Source of the DNA: JAYEIA01 sp034659855
GTDB taxonomy: Bacteria > Bacteroidota > Bacteroidia > Bacteroidales > JAADGE01
Assembly: GCA_034659855.1 (NCBI GenBank)
Contig: JAYEIA010000243.1
Span: forward strand, 1-26,355
Length of the DNA: 26,355 bases
Direction: 5' to 3'
How positions within the stretch are numbered: the stretch's first letter is position 1; the number at the start of each line of letters is the position of its first letter. A program made the position numbers and the translations under genes. Shown one piece after another: positions 17,700 to 26,233 of the stretch. Under the pieces are notes generated by a model. The model was not told the origin of the DNA. It saw only the letters and a program-made list of their open reading frames with translations, and did no database searches.

Positions 17700-20600
17700 T
17701 TACTCTATGATAACTTTGGAATTATAAATTCCGTTTTCGTTGCTGATTCTTACAAAGTAGATTCCTTGAGCAGTATTCATATTGATATTCAACGTACTGT
17801 CAGTTGTTACTGCTTTGTGTACCAATTGTCCGCTTATGGTGAATATTTCTACAGTGTTTTCTTTAACATCCTGTTGTCCGAAGTCAATAGTGAAATTACC
17901 GGTATTAGGATTAGGCATCAGTTTAATTTCTGAGCTTAATTCATGAACTCCGTTGGGTTCAACACAAGATATATCAGCTTCCCATCCCGCTTTTGTAACA
18001 CTATAGTCTGAAGTAAAATGAAATGTAATAGCTCCATCCGGATTACTTGCTGTTAATGTTCCAATATTAATTCCATCTGAGTTAGAAAATGGACTTCCTT
18101 CAAATTGAGTAGCTGAAATATCTAATCCATCATGAGCATATAGTTTATCCCATGGATTGTTAGTACTTCCTTCAATTATTGCACCATCAACAAAATAAGC
18201 TTGTATCATTTTTCCGGATTCTTCAGGGAGAAATGTCATAGTATAATCTTCATTACTTTGATAGTTTCCATCAGCTCCGCCTGAGTCATAAAATACTCCA
18301 TCACAAGTTGTAACAGTTGCATTTGCCATTAAATATTGCTCTGCTCCTGTTGTAAATGTCCAAACTTCGCAATCGCTTGCAGTTCCTATATCGTTGCTTG
18401 GCAATACTGCCCAATAATAAGTTGTATTTGGCTCTGCTGCTATATCATAACTTGTAGAGCTTACGGTTTCGGGAGTGTTTGTAAACGGATCAGCATCCGT
18501 TCCGAAATAAACTTCATAAGAAGTTGCTCCAATTGAAGTTCCCCAAGTAAGAGCGACCGGGAAAACATCTACGGCACCGTTTGAAGGAACCGGGTTTTCT
18601 GCACAAACAGGAGGCTCATTTGCAGTATAGCAACTCACCTCTGCTGTCCAACCTGCCCGGGTTACTGAACCGTCGCTCGTAAAATGGAATGTCAATCCGT
18701 TGGCACCCATAAATGGTTCTGTCATTGGATTGTCTTCGTCAAACGGGCTTCCGGTGACTTCAGGAGAACTTGTGCCGGGGCCGTCATGAACATGCAAATA
18801 GTCAAAACCGCCTTCGGTGGCAAATTCAATAAAATTGACAACAACAAAGTCCTCTCCGTCAGGGGTTAAAAATGTTAAAGTTTCATCTTCACTTGAACCG
18901 TATTCTCCGGCTTCTCCGCCTGTATCGTAGAATGTTCCGGTACACACGGTATAGGGGCCTTCATCACTAATATAGTAAATGGGGATGATACCGATGATGA
19001 TATTTTGGTTGTCGGAAGCTGTATATTGTCCCGATGCACCGGCTGTAATATCAAGTTGAAGTTCTACGGGAGATCCCAAAGGAGTAGATGCTTCAGCAAC
19101 AGCTCCTGAAAATAAGAAGTCCTGAGAAGCTTCAGGGGCAAGTGTAACACCGGTTACGCTTGTTCCGCCAAGGGTTAAATAACTGTTGGGGTCATTGCTT
19201 TCAGACAATAGTCCGTTAAAATCAGCTGAAGCATGTCCTGTATTTGTTATCGTGAAATTAATATCACCAGTTTCACCCGGATCCAGTGTGCCGTCATTAC
19301 TGTCATCTCCTGTAACAAATAGGTCGCCGATTTCTATAACGGGAGCATTGGCTGTCATGTTTAGTGTTGCCGGCCAAGTGTATTTGGCATCTGTTCCGGT
19401 TATTGTTAAATCAAAACTAAAGTTGTACTGATCCGGGACATTATTTGCTATGGTGATTCCAAAAGCATTATTGATGGTTACTGTTTCTCCGGCTATAATG
19501 TCACCGTATATTTCTGTTCCGTCATTAATTGTAACATATGGATCGGTGATATTGAGAACAGCTTCAACAGAGCCGGCATCGAAGCCACTTCCAACTTCTG
19601 CTACATTTTCAAGTGCTACATTTAAAGACACTGTATTTCCGAAATCAGGGCTCACGTCAGTGGTGTACGAGTTAAGAACTACGTATGGTTCATCGGCAGG
19701 TGAAACACCAATTGTTCCAATGGACGGTATTTTGTTCTGACAAGTAACCACCAGGTCGGCATCGCCAACGGTTATATCTTCTGAAGCAAATTCCAGTAAA
19801 GCATCTCCGTTTACATCAGAAAGTGCGGTTGCCACAAGGGTTCCGTTTTGTGATAATGCAACATAAGAATAAGGTGCAGAATTCACATTGAGGCTTGTCA
19901 TTCCCAACATCAATTGTGCCGGAGAAGGCGTAACTGCCATAGCTTGAGGCACGCCGATATAGTTAGTTATTGTAGGGTCTCCCATGAGATGATATATTTC
20001 CCAGTAATACTGCTTTCTGGATGAAGCAGATTCTTCAACAGCCATATTTCCGGCAACGACTACTTGAGATTGCGTAGGCATCCACGTAGAAATGTCATTT
20101 GCTTCATTGGCTAAATTATGGAATGTCCCGTCATATGATCCTCTTCCGCTGGCTTCATAAGTGGGTTCGGCGTCGATTGAACTAGTAAGACCAACACCCC
20201 ACCAGTAATCTTCGTCCCAATAGGTGGAGTTTGAACCGCCGATATCACCAATTGCTCCGCCGTCAGCTTGTCTTAGTGCTGCTTCTCCGAAACATTCCGC
20301 TTCATCAAATTTTACTGACAGACAGCAGTTTCCTATCCATAATCCGTATTTTTCGCTGTTTGTCAGTCCTTGCACGTCTGTGGTAGTAAAACTCGGAGTT
20401 CCCCAGCCGTTCGAACCACAATGAGCCGAATAATTAGCAAAAGCAAGTCCGGCATTCATATTTGTAATGATTTCATCACTAACTTGTCCGTTATCAGCTG
20501 GTTGCAAATAAAGTTGGTTGTTGATATTATTTTCAACATTGAAATAATAGTTGTCAGCATACCACATTTGTCCGTTACCCCAAGTCATCTCATGGCCGGA

Positions 20601-21755
20601 ATCATCTCCAACAACAAGCATTGTCTGTTCCAGGTATGAAGGGTCAGACATTTCCATTTTTTCGTATAGTAATGTCTTATCAATTTGTGGTTGTAATTGA
20701 TCAGTTGTTTGAGCTGAAAATCTTCCGTAATAGACTTCCGGTAAATCATCTCCGGTATATTCACAGTAGCGAAGGTCTGTTACGTGACTTCCGGCACTTC
20801 CACTCCAAGCAGGTATTTGTTCTACATCTCCTACAAAGAGTATAAAGCTTGGAGGAGTTGTACCCTCATACAGTGCTTGCAACCAAGTTTTTATGGCGGT
20901 AGTTGTAGTGCCTATATCATCGGTATAGCCAACGGTTACATTAAAACCTTTAAGTTGCTTCCATGCAATGAAAGGAGCTAATTGAGCTTCAAACATTCTG
21001 TCGGAAACGATGACAAACTCAACGGGTGTTTGAGTAATCAGTTCTTTTGCTGAGTTGTTGAAGTTAAGGAGTTGCCCTTGCATCATATTTGAATAATAAA
21101 ACGAAGCGTACTTTTCTTTAAGGGCATTGGTTTTGGCCATGTCCGCTCCTTTAAAAGTAACTTTTACAACAAGCTTGTTCAGAATACGAAGTTGGTTTTT
21201 TACAGGATTATACTGAATTGGTCTGAGTTCAACTCGGCCTATTCTTGTTGCCCGCATTGTTCCTGATTCTTCAAATACGGCAATTTTTTTATTAATGAAT
21301 TTATCCGTTGAATAAGTTTTTTTGTTGTATTCGAAAGGAATATCAGCCGGATCCTCACTTTTGGAAACTGAACGTTGGGCCGGCATTATTTTAGAAGTTA
21401 TGCCGTGTTTTTCCAAATCGATAATTTGTTCGTCGAAGCTGACAATTTCAAAATGAACAGTTGCATTTTGTGGAACTTCAATTAACTTACTTATTACGGG
21501 AATATTTGGATTACCGGTATCGAAAGTTTTGATGAGCCCTTCAGACATTAAGGAACTAAAAATCCCTTTTTTTGTATCTTGCTCGGTCAGTACAACCGAC
21601 GAGAGTGAAGATTCTAATATAAGTCCGTCTGCTTTAATGTCTGATACCTTTAAACTGCTTTGTGCAGATTTAAGCGGTATTTTTTTTTGCTGTTTTTGTC
21701 CGAAGACAGCCACAGAAAAAAGTAAAACTAATGAGAATAATGTGAGTTTTTTCAT
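17700..21755 (-). CDS. C25 (gingipain-family) cysteine peptidase, T9SS cargo, 1351 residues
   Basis: A signal peptide (1-19, before Gln20) is followed by a propeptide-like region to about 240 and the peptidase C25 domain at about 244-595. The predicted catalytic pair is His445 (SAHCGS) and Cys477 (GNCCLS), spaced exactly as in the neighbouring paralogue. Cys446 and Cys478 sit next to these residues, which is unusual. Beta-sandwich modules with a DGTLDPGET loop precede a first CUB domain (938-1042). An FN3-like module (about 1047-1140), a second CUB domain (1151-1264) and a T9SS type A sorting domain (1274-1351: MPNPNTG, GIYFVRI) complete it. It is a secreted, surface-located protease by inference. 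It is a tandem relative of the 1513-residue gene but with different accessory modules, so an old duplication followed by module shuffling is likely. It has its own consensus promoter. Confidence 0.9.
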   Translation of the reverse strand: MKKLTLFSLVLLFSVAVFGQKQQKKIPLKSAQSSLKVSDIKADGLILESSLSSVVLTEQDTKKGIFSSLMSEGLIKTFDTGNPNIPVISKLIEVPQNATVHFEIVSFDEQIIDLEKHGITSKIMPAQRSVSKSEDPADIPFEYNKKTYSTDKFINKKIAVFEESGTMRATRIGRVELRPIQYNPVKNQLRILNKLVVKVTFKGADMAKTNALKEKYASFYYSNMMQGQLLNFNNSAKELITQTPVEFVIVSDRMFEAQLAPFIAWKQLKGFNVTVGYTDDIGTTTTAIKTWLQALYEGTTPPSFILFVGDVEQIPAWSGSAGSHVTDLRYCEYTGDDLPEVYYGRFSAQTTDQLQPQIDKTLLYEKMEMSDPSYLEQTMLVVGDDSGHEMTWGNGQMWYADNYYFNVENNINNQLYLQPADNGQVSDEIITNMNAGLAFANYSAHCGSNGWGTPSFTTTDVQGLTNSEKYGLWIGNCCLSVKFDEAECFGEAALRQADGGAIGDIGGSNSTYWDEDYWWGVGLTSSIDAEPTYEASGRGSYDGTFHNLANEANDISTWMPTQSQVVVAGNMAVEESASSRKQYYWEIYHLMGDPTITNYIGVPQAMAVTPSPAQLMLGMTSLNVNSAPYSYVALSQNGTLVATALSDVNGDALLEFASEDITVGDADLVVTCQNKIPSIGTIGVSPADEPYVVLNSYTTDVSPDFGNTVSLNVALENVAEVGSGFDAGSVEAVLNITDPYVTINDGTEIYGDIIAGETVTINNAFGITIANNVPDQYNFSFDLTITGTDAKYTWPATLNMTANAPVIEIGDLFVTGDDSNDGTLDPGETGDINFTITNTGHASADFNGLLSESNDPNSYLTLGGTSVTGVTLAPEASQDFLFSGAVAEASTPLGSPVELQLDITAGASGQYTASDNQNIIIGIIPIYYISDEGPYTVCTGTFYDTGGEAGEYGSSEDETLTFLTPDGEDFVVVNFIEFATEGGFDYLHVHDGPGTSSPEVTGSPFDEDNPMTEPFMGANGLTFHFTSDGSVTRAGWTAEVSCYTANEPPVCAENPVPSNGAVDVFPVALTWGTSIGATSYEVYFGTDADPFTNTPETVSSTSYDIAAEPNTTYYWAVLPSNDIGTASDCEVWTFTTGAEQYLMANATVTTCDGVFYDSGGADGNYQSNEDYTMTFLPEESGKMIQAYFVDGAIIEGSTNNPWDKLYAHDGLDISATQFEGSPFSNSDGINIGTLTASNPDGAITFHFTSDYSVTKAGWEADISCVEPNGVHELSSEIKLMPNPNTGNFTIDFGQQDVKENTVEIFTISGQLVHKAVTTDSTLNINMNTAQGIYFVRISNENGIYNSKVIIE

Positions 21756-21828
21756 AATTATTAAATATTGATAGTTAAAAATTTAAATAGTTACTCTTCA
21801 TAGATGTGAATTTGTAAATTAGTTGCAC

Positions 21829-21859
21829 CAAAGGTAACTTAAAAATATTTCCGAAGCAA
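21829..21859 (-). promoter_or_regulatory. Consensus promoter of the 1351-residue C25 peptidase gene
   Basis: On the minus strand TACCTTTG (21829-21836) is a perfect TAnnTTTG -7 box, and TTG (21857-21859) lies 20 bases upstream as the -33 box. The start of transcription would fall near 21822, giving a leader of about 65 bases. This is the best promoter match in the window. Confidence 0.7.
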
Positions 21860-21946
21860 GTTTGTGCTGTATGCTGTTCTATTATTTAATACGTTGCATC
21901 TTGGAAGATTTCTTTTTTTCATGTTATCGGAAAAATTATCATCTTC

Positions 21947-23260
21947 ATGCAAAATTTATTATTTGTTATGAAAAAAAAGAATACAGCTATATTACCAATC
22001 CTTATCATAGGAGTACTATTTTTTATTTTAGGTTTTATTACTTGGCTTAACGGGCTATTGATTCCGTATTTAAAAACTGCCTGTGAATTATCAGACTTTT
22101 ATGCTCTTTTTGTAACGTTTGCCTTTTATTTCAGCTATACTGTTATGGCCTTACCATCCTCTTGGATATTGAAGAAGATCGGCTTTAAGGGCGGAATTTC
22201 TGTGAGCTTATGGGTTATGGCTGCGGGAGCCCTGGTATTTATTCCGGCGGCTTACGCTCGTACTTATTCTGTATTCTTGGTCGGGCTGTTCATATTGGGA
22301 ACCGGTATGGCTATTTTGCAGACGGCGATAAATCCTTATATCACCATATTGGGCCCGATTGAATCGGCCGCTAAACGGATAAGTATTATGGGGATAGCGA
22401 ATAAAACTGCCGGAGCCATTGCTCCTTTAGTTTTAGCTTTTTTTATTGTAAAGGAAAGTGATGAGCTTATGGTTGATAACTTAGTTAATATGCTACCGGC
22501 TGACAAAGAGTTGTTTTTAAATGAACTGGCCGAAAGAGTTATCAATCCATATATTGTAATGGCAATAGTTTTGTTTGTAAGCGGAATTGTTATCAGATAT
22601 TCAAATTTGCCGGACATAAAAGCAGAACATATTGAAAACCAAGATAAAGAGAACAACAGTAATGAAGATATAAAACCGAAGAATATTTTTTCTTTTCCGT
22701 TTTTAATACTCGGGGCGGTTACATTATTCTTTTATGTGGGTGCAGAGGTCATTGCCGGAGATACGATTATTCAGTACGGAAGATCGTTAGATATTCCTTT
22801 AGAAATTTCAAAAAATTTCACCTCATACACCATGGCCGGAATGTTGACCGGTTATTTGTCGGGCATTATATTTATACCAAAATATATAAGTCAACAGGTG
22901 GCATTAAAACTCTCGGCAATTTTAGGTTTAGTTTTTACTGTAGCTGCATTATTTACCTCGGGCTTTGTCTCGGTACTTTTTATTGCCTTGCTTGGAATTG
23001 CTAATGCGTTGGTATGGCCTGCCGTGTGGCCGCTGGCAATTAATGGTTTAGGAAAATACACGAAGTCCGGCTCGGCCATATTGGTTATGGCCATATCGGG
23101 TGGGGCGGCATTGCCCTTGGTGTGGGGCAAATTTTCCGATGTTTTTAATTCTCAGATTGCCTACATGACCTTGATTCCGGCTTATTTATTTATTCTGTTC
23201 TTTTCTGTCAAAGGGTATAAGATCAAGAATTGGCGAAAAGTTGATCATGCCGAAAAATAA
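21947..23260 (+). CDS. MFS sugar transporter, FucP/GluP (glucose/galactose) type
   Basis: The protein has about 12 hydrophobic membrane segments and a hydrophilic loop in the middle (residues about 225-245). The N-terminal GVLFFILGFITWLNGLLIPY and the motif MALPSSWILKKIGFKGG are typical of the fucose/glucose/galactose:proton symporter family of the major facilitator superfamily. It probably imports a hexose across the inner membrane; the sugar cannot be assigned. Two in-frame starts exist: ATG at 21947 and ATG at 21968 (Met8, followed by a Lys-rich stretch). The second gives the usual family N-terminus and may be the true start. It is a single gene with no catabolic neighbours. Confidence 0.88.
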   Translation: MQNLLFVMKKKNTAILPILIIGVLFFILGFITWLNGLLIPYLKTACELSDFYALFVTFAFYFSYTVMALPSSWILKKIGFKGGISVSLWVMAAGALVFIPAAYARTYSVFLVGLFILGTGMAILQTAINPYITILGPIESAAKRISIMGIANKTAGAIAPLVLAFFIVKESDELMVDNLVNMLPADKELFLNELAERVINPYIVMAIVLFVSGIVIRYSNLPDIKAEHIENQDKENNSNEDIKPKNIFSFPFLILGAVTLFFYVGAEVIAGDTIIQYGRSLDIPLEISKNFTSYTMAGMLTGYLSGIIFIPKYISQQVALKLSAILGLVFTVAALFTSGFVSVLFIALLGIANALVWPAVWPLAINGLGKYTKSGSAILVMAISGGAALPLVWGKFSDVFNSQIAYMTLIPAYLFILFFSVKGYKIKNWRKVDHAEK

Positions 23261-23543
23261 GTGCAGAGATTTACTTTTAATGGTTTAGTTATTTAATGAT
23301 ACAATACTTTGCTATTCAGCAAATACACTCTTTGTAAAAGTCAAATTATTAACCGTTTAATACAGTCAAGTATCATGGAGCACTTGAATTGCCGGAATTT
23401 TGCTTAAATACAAAGTGTAGTGGACTTTTATATTAAATAGTACTACATCAATTTTTCCGTATTTTAATATTGTTATATTATTGGTAATCAGTTGAATTAT
23501 TGCACCATTATACCATTAAATAATTGTATCATTACTTAGAAAG
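23261..23543. other. Intergenic region with nested inverted repeats
   Basis: No gene is seen between these converging genes. AATGATACAAT (23295-23305) and ATTGTATCATT (23523-23533) are perfect 11-base inverted copies 239 bp apart. Inside them are a hairpin TTTGCT-ATTC-AGCAAA (23308-23323) and a TGTAGT/ACTACA dyad near 23420-23455. No direct repeat flanks the outer pair. The 23494-23533 part consists of loosely repeated ATTGnACCATT-like words. Confidence 0.4.
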
Positions 23544-24791
23544 TTATAACTTAACTTCAGATCCGTTCTTATACCTTACAATAAACGCTTCCTTTAAACC
23601 ATTGGCATTTTTGAAGTTTTTGGCTTCTCGGTAACTTTCAAAACTACCTATGGTATATTTATAGAAGTTTGGCGATTTCCAAACCATAACTTTTTTGTTG
23701 GTTTTATTCATTTTGGACAGTTGGCTTTTGTGTGCCGGAAGTCTGGAGATCCCAATTTGAATACGGTATTCTTCCCCCGCTTGTGTTTCGTTATTCTCGG
23801 AAGAATTTGAATTGTAGGTTAAATTTTGCTCGTTAGGACTTGCAAGTACGTATTTTACATTTTTAAGTCGTTTTTTATTCTTATAGGCCACAACAAATGC
23901 TCCTTTAACTCCGCAATTTCTCTTTTGCTCTGAGGCTGTACTGTATGAACTATATTCTCCGAAGGTATAGCGGTAGTACCCGACATAAAATTCTTGATTG
24001 ATTTTTCCTAATTTTGGATATTTTCGTGAAAAATAATTCGTATTAAATTTTTTTCTTGATGCGGCTATTTGAACACTGTAGGAGTATTCTTCATCATTGT
24101 TCACGGAACCGGAACTTCCCTCCTCGGCAATAAGATTATCTTCGGGAGCATATACCGTTCCGTTTTCATCTTTTTCTATCACTTTAAATCCGTTTTCAGC
24201 AAAGTCTTTCTGTTTGTATTCCTTTCTAATTTCAACGGCTCCAATGGTGTAGGGATCTTCTTCAGTCATTGAATAATCACTTTTTTCATAGTACACCCCA
24301 AAAGCTTTCAGAAGAATATCTTTAGCTTCAATATCCATCCGATGTGCTTTTTGATAAAGAGATACGGCTTGTGATTTATCGGCCTCAACTGCCTCTCTTC
24401 GATAGCCTATGGCCAGACTGAGTTTCTCAGAAGCAAAATAATTTAATTCTTTTAATTTTTTTTGTTTTTCACCCTCTGATTCATGTTCAAACTCGTGGGT
24501 ATATGAAGCCAAAATATCAAATTGAGCTCTATAGGCTTTATTGAAATATTTTGAAGCCTTTTTAAGTTTTTTGAATTTCTTTGAGGCTCTGCTTATACTT
24601 TGTGCTTCTTCGAATAATAAATTTCCTTTGCTTATACTTTTTGATGTTTTTGCATATTCTTTCTTATCATTCTCGCTATTCAGAAATTCAGAAACATCTG
24701 ATATTTGTGCATGAGTGTTTATAGTTGAAAATAAAAATATAAATGCTAAAAAAATTGCCGGAGCTAATACTTTTGTTTTATAATATTTCAT
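23544..24791 (-). CDS. Secreted protein with two SPOR-like domains
   Basis: From the chosen Met the protein has 415 residues: signal peptide 1-28 (cleavage HA|Q) and a helical, Lys-rich region to about 180 containing TPR-like helices. Two homologous SPOR-like domains follow at about 236-306 (YSVQIAASRKKF ... GAFVVAYKNKKR) and 342-409 (YRIQIGISRLPA ... EAFIVRYKNG). SPOR domains bind denuded peptidoglycan glycans, so a periplasmic role at the cell wall is likely. The frame stays open to another ATG at 24821, but this would add ten residues before the signal peptide. An A10 tract also lies between the two starts, and 24791 gives a normal Lys-containing n-region. I do not know a named homologue. 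Confidence 0.75.
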   Translation of the reverse strand: MKYYKTKVLAPAIFLAFIFLFSTINTHAQISDVSEFLNSENDKKEYAKTSKSISKGNLLFEEAQSISRASKKFKKLKKASKYFNKAYRAQFDILASYTHEFEHESEGEKQKKLKELNYFASEKLSLAIGYRREAVEADKSQAVSLYQKAHRMDIEAKDILLKAFGVYYEKSDYSMTEEDPYTIGAVEIRKEYKQKDFAENGFKVIEKDENGTVYAPEDNLIAEEGSSGSVNNDEEYSYSVQIAASRKKFNTNYFSRKYPKLGKINQEFYVGYYRYTFGEYSSYSTASEQKRNCGVKGAFVVAYKNKKRLKNVKYVLASPNEQNLTYNSNSSENNETQAGEEYRIQIGISRLPAHKSQLSKMNKTNKKVMVWKSPNFYKYTIGSFESYREAKNFKNANGLKEAFIVRYKNGSEVKL

Positions 24792-24841
24792 ACTATTTTT
24801 TTTTTGAATGGATGAATACAATACATATCATCAGGAATTTT

Positions 24842-24863
24842 CAAAAATAGATTATATTAATCT
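24842..24863 (-). promoter_or_regulatory. Promoter of the SPOR-protein gene with overlapping palindrome
   Basis: On the minus strand TATTTTTG (24842-24849) is a perfect TAnnTTTG -7 box, about 50 bases before the preferred start at 24791. A perfect dyad AGATTA-TAT-TAATCT (24849-24863) touches its upstream edge and fills much of the spacer, where a repressor could act. No convincing -33 TTG is seen. Confidence 0.45.
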
Positions 24864-25265
24864 AAGATTTTCCTATTATACCTCTTAATTGCATCAATGT
24901 TTTTCAGTTCTTAATTAGATAGAGGTAGCTATTAAAAAAGTTACAAAGAGCAAGTAAAATTCTATGCAGGTTCAATGTATATTGCAACTATTTGAACATA
25001 GACAGCATATTTAATACCAAAATACAATTTTTTTAAAATATATGTTGTGTAAATTGAAATTATTATTCAGGAATTGAACTAATTTTAGTTTTTTCAGGAA
25101 GGCAAGCCGTTGCATAATATCGTATAAATATATGCAGTCTTGAAGTTTACAGGATTTAAATAAGTTAATATCCTTTTTCTTTTGAGCCGGAGTCAGATAA
25201 AAATTGATATTTATTTTTGGCGAGGAAGTTTACACCGGAAGTTGATTTGTTTGTTTCTATTTTGA
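24864..25265. other. Non-coding AT-rich gap
   Basis: I find no gene, RNA gene or strong terminator in this 402-base stretch upstream of the SPOR-protein promoter and downstream of the lipoprotein-like gene. A direct repeat GGAAGTT occurs twice near 25225-25245 but looks incidental. Confidence 0.4.
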
Positions 25266-25703
25266 TTACTCCAGCGCCTCAAAGGTGATAATTATTTCTT
25301 TTTTGTTCTGTAGTTTTCTGAGTTCAAGAATTATTTTTTCATCTGCAAACAACCACGTTTCATAATCTTGGGTTATTGTACCGGTTCCAAATTCGGAAGA
25401 ATAAAATGCAGATAATTTGTTTTCTATTTCTTTGGTTTTCTCAGGAGAATCAGAACTTACGAGTACTTCAATTTTATAAAGACCAATTTCATCAAATGCA
25501 TAATGTGTCTTTAATGAACCGTTGCTAAGTACTTGTTTGAACTCCAAAGTATAGTCGTTTTCAAGTGTTAAAACTGAGTTTTTCTCTGCTGTTTTTACAT
25601 CGCTGAAAGAATCATTTATAGATACCCCATGAAAAAGCCCTCGATCGGAATCAACTATATTATTGTACAATCCATCATTCCTTTGGCATGCAAACATGGT
25701 CAA
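25266..25703 (-). CDS. Lipoprotein-like protein of unknown function, no normal start codon
   Basis: No family is recognised. The first conventional start is TTG at 25703 (or ATG at 25697), giving about 145 residues beginning MTMFACQ. The same frame is open upstream to a TAA at 25749-25751, and those extra codons read T-R-I-I-N-K-Q-F-I-S-V-V-I-F-V. This makes a good lipoprotein signal: basic n-region, hydrophobic core and lipobox-like MFAC, with the acylated Cys just after. No ATG, GTG or TTG occurs in that extension; ATC codons at 25742 and 25739 are the best-placed initiators. The rest is a soluble beta-rich domain of about 120 residues. It lies downstream of siaC in the same direction, about 75 bases away, so it is probably in the same operon. 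Start loss or a sequence error is an alternative. Confidence 0.6.
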   Translation of the reverse strand: MTMFACQRNDGLYNNIVDSDRGLFHGVSINDSFSDVKTAEKNSVLTLENDYTLEFKQVLSNGSLKTHYAFDEIGLYKIEVLVSSDSPEKTKEIENKLSAFYSSEFGTGTITQDYETWLFADEKIILELRKLQNKKEIIITFEALE

Positions 25704-25816
25704 TACAAAAATAACAACGCTTATAAATTGTTTATTGATGATACGTGTTTAGTAATTAGAATTCTATATAACTAATAATTAATCCAAAGGATTTTTGAAA
25801 TAAAATTAGGTTTTAT

Positions 25817-26197
25817 TTATTCTTCCATTTCAATCATTTTAAACGGAATTTTCAAGATGGATTGATAATCCTCACCGGCTTCCAACATATCTTCGTCATC
25901 CTCTTCGTAATACCAGTTAATTATTACCTCTTGGTCGTTTTTATAAATTGTTTCTAATTTTTTAAAAACATCCAGAATGCATTTTGATGAACTTGTATTA
26001 AAGTATTCAAGTCGAATATTAACTTCTGTTTTCTGTTTTGGGGTTTCGCCGTATTTATCGAGCCAATCTACGAGTGGCTCATAGAATTCAATTGAATTTT
26101 CAGGAATAGATCTTCCTTCTACTTCAATAATTCCTGTTTCTGCACTAAAAGAGACTTCAGGAGTTTTTCTTGTACCTTCTATTTTAATCGGATCCAT
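25817..26197 (-). CDS. siaC: SiaC-family regulatory phosphoprotein (DUF1987)
   Basis: The 126-residue protein matches the SiaC/DUF1987 family. The opening IEGTRKTPEVSFSAETGIIEVEGRSIPENS is a typical ligand/phosphoprotein start, and YFNTSSSKCILDVFKKL contains the phospho-acceptor region. Thr68 is at the position of the Thr68 phosphorylated by SiaB in the Pseudomonas aeruginosa SiaABCD system. There, unphosphorylated SiaC binds and activates the diguanylate cyclase SiaD, SiaB is the kinase and SiaA the PP2C-type phosphatase. Many Bacteroidota have SiaB/SiaC pairs without SiaD, and their output is not established. The partial siaB ends 36 bases upstream, so the order is siaB-siaC. No phosphatase gene is visible in the window. 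Confidence 0.88.
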   Translation of the reverse strand: MDPIKIEGTRKTPEVSFSAETGIIEVEGRSIPENSIEFYEPLVDWLDKYGETPKQKTEVNIRLEYFNTSSSKCILDVFKKLETIYKNDQEVIINWYYEEDDEDMLEAGEDYQSILKIPFKMIEMEE

Positions 26198-26233
26198 AAC
26201 TTTTCTAACAATTTATTTACAAATATAACTATT

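Noticed and set aside
18336..20981. Many plus-strand open frames inside the 1351-residue C25 gene
   Set aside because: They are antisense shadows of a gene with a full set of domains, and none shows a domain or its own promoter.
12758..21755. Either C25 protein being PorU, the T9SS sortase
   Set aside because: PorU is also C25-like, but these two carry long CUB/PKD/FN3 tails and ordinary cargo sorting domains, which fits secreted substrates better.
23295..23533. Calling the 239-bp inverted-repeat interval a MITE
   Set aside because: No direct repeat flanks the ends, unlike the 17312-17485 element, so it is listed only as intergenic structure.
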